In this document: piece by piece, positions 25,161-32,128 of the stretch | How the letters are laid out: each line of letters starts with the position of its first letter | Numbering within the stretch: the stretch's first letter is position 1 | From: Arthrospiribacter ruber | GTDB lineage: Bacteria > Bacteroidota > Bacteroidia > Cytophagales > Cyclobacteriaceae | DNA: 64,000 bases | NCBI RefSeq assembly: GCF_019343195.1 | Contig: NZ_RPHB01000008.1 | Coordinates: 248,001-312,000, forward strand | Direction: 5' to 3' | The notes under the pieces: model-generated | Databases searched by the model: none | What the model was told of the DNA's origin: nothing | The model's input: only the letters and a program-made list of their open reading frames with translations | Position numbers and translations under genes: made by a program

Positions 25161-27617
25161 TTAAATAATTCTATAAGTTAATTTTATAAACAGGGCTCTT
25201 CCAGGCTTTTGAAGCATGAAGTTGTCGTACAGCTGCTGGTTAAATAGATTAAAGACATCAAAAGCAAGTGCTACTTTTTCCTTTGGGAATTGGTAACCTA
25301 TCCCAACATCATTTGCCAGTTGGGAAGGGATGACGGCCTTTTGGTTGGCAGCACCGAGACTTGGCCAGTTTAGAAAAAACTCATGTACATAGCCCACCTG
25401 CCAATAGGCAGTAAGTTTACCAGCATCTTTAAAAACATCTTCTCCTGTATATCTTAACCCTGCATTGGCCATAAAATAGGGAGTGTTGCGCAATCTGTCT
25501 CCGAATACGGCATTGGGGACTGCGGGATTTTCTGCATCCCACCTTTGGGTATTTCTCATATCCAGAAAGGTGCTATTCGCTGTGAACTCAAAATCATGCT
25601 TCCGAACTTTTTGGTTAAATCCCATTTCCAATTCTAGTCCTTTACCAAAGGTTGAAGACACATTTTGAAAAATACCGTTCCCGTTAGAAGCGGTTATGGT
25701 AAAGAGAAGCAAATCTTCTGTATCGCGTAAAAAGCCACTCAAACCAATTTTAAGGTTCTGAGCATCATTGATCCTCTCTTTCCAAATACCACCCAAATTG
25801 AAGTTCAAACTCTGCTCTGGACGGATATTGGGATTGCTTTGAATTGTAAGTCCATCGCCTAAAGTTTCTACTGTGGTAGGAAGCCTGGTACTCCTTTCTA
25901 TAGAAGATTTTAATAAAATCTGGTCGGAAAGCCTGTAGGATACAGCATAACCGAGGCCAAGATTATCGGTACTACTATCGATTACACGGTTGATATATTG
26001 CTGTTCACCCTGTGAATTTGTTGTAAGGAATGATTCATTAACCTCAGCGGAGAAACCGTAATACTTAGCAAACAAATCAGATATAAATTTGTCATTAAAA
26101 AGTTTCGTCTGCCAACTTACTCCACCCACTTGTGTCTGAAGGGATTGAGGTTCGAGAAAAGATGTTCTGTACCAAGGCTGAAACTCATCCTTTCCATTTC
26201 GGACAACATTGTTCATCACATAGTTGATCCCTATTGCATGTTTGTCGTTGATGGTGTAGGTAGCATTGACCCTATTGACCCATGCGTTTTCAAAAAGGGT
26301 AAAAAGACTCCTCCCTCTTCCCTGACTCAGTTCTCCACCATTTCCTCTTCTTGTAATTATTTCTCCTCTCCAATCAAAGACATTTCGGGATGTATCCACA
26401 TTGATGCCTTCTTTGATAGAATATGCCGAAAACACATTGACATCCAAGCCCTTTTTCCCTAAATCGCTTTTCTGATAACTCAGGTATGGAATAATTGTCT
26501 TTTCCCTGTAGCGGGCATCTCCATAAACGAAAGCCATGGTCTGCCCTGTCTGTATACCACGGTCAAGGTCTGAAATTATAGTTCCCAAAAAAAACTGGTT
26601 TGCCCATTTTTTATCTGTAAATCCGATATCAGCTTTCACATTGGCGGTTCGGAAGTCATCATTAAATCTTTCTGCTGGATTGTCTTTTGTAAATTCAACA
26701 GGTCTGAATCCGGTGGATTCATCGGCAAAAGTGACCCCAGGTCCCCAGACTTTGTAATTGTTCTCGGAGTAATTGTAAAATCCTGAAATACGTGCAGTAA
26801 AATTTGTGTTTGGTTCTACCCATTGGCCGTACACGGTAGCCATATGGGTATTGAATGATCCATGGGAATAAGAAAATTCCAAATGATCTTTCACATCGTT
26901 TCTTGTAACCATATTTACTGCTCCCCCAAGAGCATCCGAACCCAGACTTACCGGAACTACTCCTTTATAAACTTCTATCCTACTCAATAGGGAGACCGGA
27001 AAATTATTGATGGAATAGGATGACCCAAAATAATCCATAGGAATTCCATCGATAAAAAAACGGATGGACCGGCCTGAAAGACCATTGATCATAAATTGGA
27101 AATCCGACCCTATACCGCCAGATTGTCGGACCCTTATACCAGCAGTTCTATCAAGAACTCGATTTAATTCTACTGTTTGGGTTCGAATGGATTTGGTTTC
27201 GATTGCTTCTACACTGAATCCTCTTTCCTTGATTTCAGTGGCAATGGATTTCCCCTGAACCGACACTTCGGTAAGCTGTTGGGTATCCTCTTCTAGCCGA
27301 AAATCCAGACTGAGACTCTCTCCCTTAAAGATCATAACTTTTCGTTGCTCCTTTACAAAGCCTACTCCAGAAACCACAAGGATGTATTCTCCGGGCTTAA
27401 TGCTGCTTATGACAAAACTACCCTCTGAATCAGTTGCGGTCCCTTTGGAAGTCCCAATAACCATTACTGAGATTCCGGGAATGGAAACTCCATTTTTATC
27501 ATAAACAACTCCTCTGATTTCACTTTCAGGATTAAAGTTATTTTGTTGGGCTTTTATCGCATGGGATGAAAAGCAAAATACCAAAGCCAACAGGGCAAGA
27601 GAAAATTTAGATGGCAT
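25161..27617 (-). CDS. TonB-dependent receptor, XusA-like
   Basis: An 818-residue receptor: signal peptide (about 1-23), carboxypeptidase-regulatory-like domain (about 33-115), plug domain with RIEVYKGVVPVSLGSDALGG, and a barrel ending RALFIKLTYRII. No STN signalling domain is present although sigma and anti-sigma genes lie just upstream. Its ATG abuts the stop codon of the anti-sigma gene directly (TAA then ATG), so the two are coupled. The DUF4374 lipoprotein follows about 45 nt downstream. The receptor presumably moves a ferri-siderophore captured by the XusB-like lipoprotein across the outer membrane. Confidence 0.92.
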   Translation of the reverse strand: MPSKFSLALLALVFCFSSHAIKAQQNNFNPESEIRGVVYDKNGVSIPGISVMVIGTSKGTATDSEGSFVISSIKPGEYILVVSGVGFVKEQRKVMIFKGESLSLDFRLEEDTQQLTEVSVQGKSIATEIKERGFSVEAIETKSIRTQTVELNRVLDRTAGIRVRQSGGIGSDFQFMINGLSGRSIRFFIDGIPMDYFGSSYSINNFPVSLLSRIEVYKGVVPVSLGSDALGGAVNMVTRNDVKDHLEFSYSHGSFNTHMATVYGQWVEPNTNFTARISGFYNYSENNYKVWGPGVTFADESTGFRPVEFTKDNPAERFNDDFRTANVKADIGFTDKKWANQFFLGTIISDLDRGIQTGQTMAFVYGDARYREKTIIPYLSYQKSDLGKKGLDVNVFSAYSIKEGINVDTSRNVFDWRGEIITRRGNGGELSQGRGRSLFTLFENAWVNRVNATYTINDKHAIGINYVMNNVVRNGKDEFQPWYRTSFLEPQSLQTQVGGVSWQTKLFNDKFISDLFAKYYGFSAEVNESFLTTNSQGEQQYINRVIDSSTDNLGLGYAVSYRLSDQILLKSSIERSTRLPTTVETLGDGLTIQSNPNIRPEQSLNFNLGGIWKERINDAQNLKIGLSGFLRDTEDLLLFTITASNGNGIFQNVSSTFGKGLELEMGFNQKVRKHDFEFTANSTFLDMRNTQRWDAENPAVPNAVFGDRLRNTPYFMANAGLRYTGEDVFKDAGKLTAYWQVGYVHEFFLNWPSLGAANQKAVIPSQLANDVGIGYQFPKEKVALAFDVFNLFNQQLYDNFMLQKPGRALFIKLTYRII

Positions 27618-28268
27618 TTATAAATTAAATTTTCTGATTTGTTGAACTTTATGATACACAGCAGGAGGAAGGTCATGAAGGTATCCTTCCAGATCACATA
27701 CAATAAGTTCATCTGTGCCTGCTTGATGGTTTAAGGCAGCGTATTTCTTGCCTTGTTGAATAGTAACTATTTGGGTATTGGTGGAAGTTGCCGATCTACC
27801 CGAAATTAATTGGACTTCCTTTCCAGATGCAGTTTTATTATTGATCAATATTTCACCTTCAAATACAAGCTTATTGCGTTCTGGTGAAACTTCGCTTACT
27901 TCATAAATGCTCCCAAAGGGGCTAGCTTTATAGGTTAAGCTACCTGGACCAATTAATTCTGGATTATTTAAGTTGTTAAGCTTTTGCTGAAAAATTAAAT
28001 ATCCTGTCAAAACCAAAATTCCACCAAGACTTGCGGCAACCGAATACCTTAAAAAGGGGATATTTATTTTGAAAATGCTTTTGCTTTTAGAAGGGAGTTC
28101 TTGCCGAATGCTTTCCCACATCCTTCCTTCGGCTTGAGAAAATTCCTCCGCATATAAATCCATTTCTGGTACTTCGATATCATCCAGCCAAAGTTCTACT
28201 AATTCTTTTTCTACTGGAGTACATGTACCTTCTATATATTTTTTGATTAATAATGGGTTGAAGTCCAT
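27618..28268 (-). CDS. Short FecR-type anti-sigma factor
   Basis: A 216-residue protein. The N-terminal about 60 residues (LIKKYIEGTCTPVEKELVELWL) are the cytoplasmic sigma-binding region of FecR proteins; one membrane helix follows (about 72-92, SVAASLGGILVLTGYLIF). The remaining about 120 residues outside the membrane do not show the usual FecR-domain pattern or the C-terminal DUF4974 domain, and the protein is well below the usual length (over 300 residues). It is encoded between the ECF sigma gene and the XusA-like receptor. It probably holds the sigma factor at the membrane, with a signal input different from the standard STN-receptor route. Confidence 0.75.
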   Translation of the reverse strand: MDFNPLLIKKYIEGTCTPVEKELVELWLDDIEVPEMDLYAEEFSQAEGRMWESIRQELPSKSKSIFKINIPFLRYSVAASLGGILVLTGYLIFQQKLNNLNNPELIGPGSLTYKASPFGSIYEVSEVSPERNKLVFEGEILINNKTASGKEVQLISGRSATSTNTQIVTIQQGKKYAALNHQAGTDELIVCDLEGYLHDLPPAVYHKVQQIRKFNL

Positions 28269-28474
28269 AGTTTATCAGGGTTTTTTTATTAGGTAGTCGA
28301 ACGAGGTGACAATAACCCTAGTGGGAAAATGGAAAAAATTGAAATAGTTTTTTTATAGGGAATTGTGAATTGTACTTTATCATACCTACAAAAAAGAAAT
28401 AGAATGATAAAGAATAAACGGGCTAGACTAATTTGGCCTTTGGAAAACAGGTGCCAAATCAATACCAATTAAGA

Positions 28475-28999
28475 TTATCCTATTTGTAAACTATCTTTTA
28501 AAAAACGTAAAGCCTTACCCATATGATATTCAACAGTTTTCAAGGATATATCTAGCCTTTCTGCAATTTCCTTGTTGGAAAGGCCTTCTTCTCTGCTTAG
28601 TTTGTAGACTTCTCTGCAATGACAGGGCAACATATCCACAAGCTCAGAAATTTGTTGATGCAATTCATTGAAAGCAAGGGTATCTTCGGTACAGTTTTCT
28701 GAAAGGCAATATTCCTGCATGGCGCAGGCTAAGTGCTTTTGGTCCCGCTGTTTTTGTCTGAAATAATCTATTACTTTTAATTTGGCTGACCTTATCAGAT
28801 AATGTTCAAGAGGTTCGCGAAGGTCAATTTTATTTCTCCTTTCCCAAAGGGAACGAAAAATATCCTGCACGATTTCCTCTGCAATCTCCCTGCTTTTGAT
28901 CTGACTTCTGCATACCGCATATACTTTTGAGGCATATTGCCTGTAGGCATTTTCGAAGCCTTTTAAAGTTTTTATATCGAGAAAATTGAAGTCAGCCAC
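28475..28999 (-). CDS. ECF sigma factor (sigma-70 family, FecI-like)
   Basis: A 174-residue sigma factor with region 2 (about 15-85: AYRQYASKVYAVCRSQI, EIVQDIFRSLWERR) and region 4 (about 118-168: PCHCREVYKLSREEGLSNKE, then a helix-turn-helix ending KTVEYHMGKALRFLK). Length and the HxGKALRFLK-like end are typical of Bacteroidota FecI-type sigma factors. The anti-sigma gene starts about 205 nt downstream in an untranslated gap, so that gene may also have its own promoter. A perfect iron box sits about 70-86 nt before the ATG, so iron status likely gates the whole XusABC-like cascade at this step. Confidence 0.95.
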   Translation of the reverse strand: MADFNFLDIKTLKGFENAYRQYASKVYAVCRSQIKSREIAEEIVQDIFRSLWERRNKIDLREPLEHYLIRSAKLKVIDYFRQKQRDQKHLACAMQEYCLSENCTEDTLAFNELHQQISELVDMLPCHCREVYKLSREEGLSNKEIAERLDISLKTVEYHMGKALRFLKDSLQIG

Positions 29000-29068
29000 T
29001 TAATGTAAATATTTATATTAAAGTTACTTGACACAAAGTTGCACGATGAAAATGGATTTTAAAAATTA

Positions 29069-29085
29069 TTTAGATTAAATCTAAA
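29069..29085. promoter_or_regulatory. Iron-box palindrome upstream of the ECF sigma gene
   Basis: TTTAGA-TTAAA-TCTAAA with an extra flanking A/T pair, about 70 nt before the sigma ATG. A CAACTTTG element on the minus strand (29034-29041, one change from TAnnTTTG) lies between it and the gene. Confidence 0.7.
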
Positions 29086-29196
29086 TAGTAATTATCTATT
29101 GAAAAAAGAATAGCATAGTAAAGATTGCAATACCCTTCAATTTGATGGAACGTGGCAGCTTCAAAAGAATTACCTAAAAAAACCCAATTATAAAAA

Positions 29197-29868
29197 TCAA
29201 GAAGATTTGAGTGCGACCCAACCCTGATAAATGGTAGATTGGTAAAATCGGGTTGGGTTTTTAAATCCTGCCAATTCCAGTAATTTTTTCAGCCGTTTTT
29301 CTGTAACATAATGAAGGTCATTTTCTATTCTCTCAAGTCGTTTTTGAATGATTTCTTTATCTAATTCAATGGGCAAATGATATTTTAACAGCTTCAAGTT
29401 CTTTCGAATCATACTTTTACTGCCTGTAATATCCAGGAGAAATATGGGTGATCCAGTTTTCATTCGCCTACCTATTTCCTTTAATAAATTTAATTTTCCC
29501 CCATCATCTTTTAGAAAGTGAAGCACTAGGAATAAAGTAGCCGTATCAAATTGTTCGGAATCAGGCAAATCGCTCACCTCCCCTTCCAATAGTTGAACAT
29601 TAGGGTTTGATTGAAGCTTACCTTTTGCTTGACTGATCATTTCCGGAGAAGGATCTATTCCTGTAATTTCCCATCCCTTTCCCGATTTTATCATTTCAAT
29701 GATTTCATTTCCAGTACCACAGCCTGCTACCAAAATACTTTTCGGATCAAAATGGGGAAGAATCTTGGGAAATTGATTTAAGAAATAATCATATCCGGGT
29801 ATCCAAATAGAGACAAATCCGTCATAATTTGATGCCCTCTCATTTTCAAAGATTTCTATATTTTTCAT
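29197..29868 (-). CDS. Class I SAM-dependent methyltransferase
   Basis: A 223-residue cytoplasmic protein with a Rossmann-type methyltransferase fold: motif I LVAGCGTGNEI (about 46-56), the acidic end of strand 2 in EITGIDPSPEMISQA, motif II around LEGEVSDLP and a strand-4 motif DTATLFLVLHFL. It is similar in layout to small-molecule or tRNA-type methyltransferases; the substrate cannot be told. It stands between the sigma gene promoter and the two small Cys-containing genes, with a 44-nt gap to the latter, and may be part of the same transcript. Confidence 0.85.
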   Translation of the reverse strand: MKNIEIFENERASNYDGFVSIWIPGYDYFLNQFPKILPHFDPKSILVAGCGTGNEIIEMIKSGKGWEITGIDPSPEMISQAKGKLQSNPNVQLLEGEVSDLPDSEQFDTATLFLVLHFLKDDGGKLNLLKEIGRRMKTGSPIFLLDITGSKSMIRKNLKLLKYHLPIELDKEIIQKRLERIENDLHYVTEKRLKKLLELAGFKNPTRFYQSTIYQGWVALKSS

Positions 29869-29912
29869 TTTGAATTGTTCATATTTTGGTTCTCTTGAAC
29901 CAATTCGGTAAC

Positions 29913-30239
29913 CTATAACTCTTTATTGACCAAATCTTTTACTTCCAATAGCAAAAGTGTCTGCCCGATCAAATCCTGGAATTCCTCAAACTGTTCCCTG
30001 AAAAAGTGAAATTCATAATGGTGGATGTAAGAATAGATGGTCAAATAGTTAAACTCTCCTTCGCATTTACAGTGCTTATCGTAATCAAGGTTAAGAATTT
30101 GATTGCCCCATTCCTTCAGAGCAGGAATAGTAAAACCAAAGACATAAATCCCATCCTGAATCTGAACACAACTACAGGTATCACAATATGTACTGAGATA
30201 GGCGTCAGTCTCTACCAAAATTTGACAATTACAATCCAT
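29913..30239 (-). CDS. Small Cys-rich protein, possibly related to the DUF6686-type neighbour
   Basis: A 108-residue protein with cysteines in a CNC motif at the N-terminus, C-DTCSC around residues 19-23 and CKC in the middle, suggesting metal binding. A YVFGFTIPALKEWGNQI stretch and a C-terminal ...LLLLEVKDLVNKEL parallel the layout of the next gene (aromatic core, then Glu-rich helix), so the two may be distant relatives. No membrane helix or signal peptide. Because it lies among iron-uptake loci, a role as a cytosolic metal or redox sensor is conceivable, but none is established. Confidence 0.65.
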   Translation of the reverse strand: MDCNCQILVETDAYLSTYCDTCSCVQIQDGIYVFGFTIPALKEWGNQILNLDYDKHCKCEGEFNYLTIYSYIHHYEFHFFREQFEEFQDLIGQTLLLLEVKDLVNKEL

Positions 30240-30254
30240 AAGTTTTTAAATTAT

Positions 30255-30284
30255 GGGGAGGGCCATATGTCATTAACCCTCCCC
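30255..30284 (-). terminator. Hairpin terminator downstream of the DUF6686-type gene
   Basis: Perfect 8-bp stem GGGGAGGG (30255-30262) / CCCTCCCC (30277-30284) with a 14-nt loop, followed on the minus strand by an AT-rich ATAATTT tract. Same structure at 44031-44060. Confidence 0.65.
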
Positions 30285-30299
30285 GAGACAATCAAAAAA

Positions 30300-30626
30300 T
30301 CAACCGTTTAAAATTTGAAGTATTTCCAACTCAGTTCTGGCTTTCTCGAATAGCTCGGAAAGTTGTCTATGTTCATATTCTTTAATGACAAACTGGATAC
30401 TTTGATGGCAAGTATTGATCACTATAAATCTTCCACCTTCTTCTGTTTGCCAACTTTTTATATTAAAATCTATGGTTTGAAAGGATTTACTGAAAACAAG
30501 AAAATCCTCTTCCAGAAATGTAACCATCAGATTGTTAAAATACCATCTTACACAACCGGATTCAAGGCATTTGACCACATTGCTGTTGGGCATTTCAGCC
30601 AAAAGAACACTTTCAGAGTTTTTCAT
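30300..30626 (-). CDS. Small DUF6686-like protein, copy 1
   Basis: A 108-residue protein, no signal peptide or membrane helix. It has a paired-cysteine motif (VKCLESGCVRWYFNN) and a second cysteine region (INTCHQSIQFVI), then a Glu-rich helical tail. The pattern of C-x(5)-C followed by an aromatic FNN fits, from memory, the DUF6686 family of Bacteroidota. The gene is duplicated with one amino-acid change (Ser5 to Cys) at 44076-44402, so both copies are under constraint or were copied recently. Each copy lies just downstream of a PepSY/TonB-receptor pair on the same strand. A cytoplasmic metal-related role is possible but unproven. Confidence 0.75.
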   Translation of the reverse strand: MKNSESVLLAEMPNSNVVKCLESGCVRWYFNNLMVTFLEEDFLVFSKSFQTIDFNIKSWQTEEGGRFIVINTCHQSIQFVIKEYEHRQLSELFEKARTELEILQILNG

Positions 30627-30648
30627 AATCTTTCAGTTTAAATTAGTG

Positions 30649-30716
30649 CCTGGAATCCGGAATTGCTTCAGTTACAAATAAACCCTATTTATAAAACCAA
30701 TAGCTCCGGATCCAGG
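30649..30716. repeat. Inverted repeat inside R-C
   Basis: CCTGGAATCCGGA (30649-30661) and TCCGGATCCAGG (30705-30716) pair over 12 bp with one bulged A, separated by 43 nt. It is conserved in the second copy, where the intervening bases have changed, and lies at the outer edge of the repeat. The rest of the gap up to 30963 shows no gene. Confidence 0.6.
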
Positions 30717-30963
30717 ACTTTAAATATTTTTATGATTACCATCTATCTGACCAATAAGGGTTTTTTCGTTCATCCTCAAATTCACAATTCAGATTCCTCT
30801 GTGTTCAATCATGCCAAGTGTTGAGGCTTTGGACTTACTTATTAATCCAATGGTCAAAGTGAGTCCCTCTTATCCACTAGTCAAACCAACGTACTTTTCA
30901 GAATTCTTGCATTCAAATTGGAAAGCTTGAAAACCTTTCAAATGAATAATGCATCCGATAACC

Positions 30964-32124
30964 CTATTCATTGGCCAATTCTAGCTTGTTGATTACAATT
31001 CTTAAACCTTCACGGGCTTTTGAAGTGGGTAGCTTTTTTCGTTTCTTGTACGTCCTTCCGTACCAGATATAAAATCCACTGACAGGTAAAGAAGCGGCCA
31101 AAAGGCTGGCCATAAATGCTATAATTTTCCCAAGAATGCCAAAGCCCCTACCTGTATGAATTTCATAATTGGCATGTTTATAGATTTCACCCGCTGTATA
31201 GTCTTTATAAAGCCTCGTCTCAACAATCTCACCTTTTGCTGGATGATAGAAAATCTCATTTCTTTTCTTATATAGTCCTGATGGATATTCCAACCGGATT
31301 CTGGAGGCAAGTCCAATATTTTTTCCTTTTTCGATGTGGGCTGTTTTAGCTCCTGGATAGCGTAACATTGAGGTTTCAAAAACCTCGTCCAGAACCTGTT
31401 TATTTTTCCAATCCAAACTTGAATTCAAATCATCGATCATTACTGGATTTGGTTTTTCGTACTTCTCTCCCAGTAATCCAAAGACTGTTTGTTTGTACCA
31501 ATCGAATGACCACCACATGCCGGTAAGTGTAATCACCAACAAAACCAACAAACCGTAGAACCCAAGTACACTGTGCAGATCATAATTTAGCCTTTTGAAT
31601 GACCCGTTTGTTTTCAGGGAGAATGCCTGTTTTCTCCTGGCTTTTTTGGCAGGCCACCATAGGTAAATGCCAGTTAATAGCAGGATTAAAAATACCAGGA
31701 TATTGATCCTGATAACCCATTTTCCAAATTCTCCAAGCAATAGTGAAGTGTGCAGCTTTTCTACATACCAAAGCCAATCCGGATCGTGGACATCACTCAT
31801 ATTCCCATCATAAGGATTTATATAGGCCCGCCTCCCTTCCTCAAGATGTACAGTATAATTTCTGTTAGCCTCGGGATACCAATCAATTTTTTTCACTTCA
31901 GCCCCTACCGCAGACTTAAAGACAATTTCTGAAAGGGTTCCAACGGAAAGTTTTTGAGAATCGGGAATATGGCCCAATTCATAGCGGTCTTGGTATTGGA
32001 AGGAACGGATTTCCTCTTCGAATACATAAAGGCAACCTGTAACACTGACCAGAAATACAACCGCACCACTAACCAATCCCAGCCACAGGTGAATTTTCCC
32101 AAATAGTTCCTTGACCTTACCCAT
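30964..32124 (-). CDS. PepSY-domain membrane protein (cassette A)
   Basis: A 386-residue inner-membrane protein of the PepSY-associated helix family. The first helix reads LGLVSGAVVFLVSVTGCLYVF; the central pair surrounds KLHTSLLLGEFG and RLNYDLHSVLGFYG; the last helix is MASLLAASLPVSGFYIWYGR with a basic tail. Histidines in IHLW, KLHTS, DLHS and EIHTG are candidate heme ligands. It follows the TonB receptor with a 4-nt gap. Such proteins are thought to reduce iron released from siderophores in the periplasm, so it should serve the receptor encoded at 32129-34537. It resembles the XusC-like protein at 22663 and differs clearly from its positional counterpart in cassette B. Confidence 0.88.
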   Translation of the reverse strand: MGKVKELFGKIHLWLGLVSGAVVFLVSVTGCLYVFEEEIRSFQYQDRYELGHIPDSQKLSVGTLSEIVFKSAVGAEVKKIDWYPEANRNYTVHLEEGRRAYINPYDGNMSDVHDPDWLWYVEKLHTSLLLGEFGKWVIRINILVFLILLLTGIYLWWPAKKARRKQAFSLKTNGSFKRLNYDLHSVLGFYGLLVLLVITLTGMWWSFDWYKQTVFGLLGEKYEKPNPVMIDDLNSSLDWKNKQVLDEVFETSMLRYPGAKTAHIEKGKNIGLASRIRLEYPSGLYKKRNEIFYHPAKGEIVETRLYKDYTAGEIYKHANYEIHTGRGFGILGKIIAFMASLLAASLPVSGFYIWYGRTYKKRKKLPTSKAREGLRIVINKLELANE

Positions 32125-32128
32125 GTGA

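Larger units (their letters stand above)
30250..30735. repeat. Cassette-end repeat R-C, copy 1
   Basis: About 480 bp that recurs in the same orientation at 44028-44508 with only a handful of changes. It contains a terminator hairpin, the 108-codon gene at 30300-30626 and an inverted repeat. Outside these limits the two loci do not resemble one another. Confidence 0.9.
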
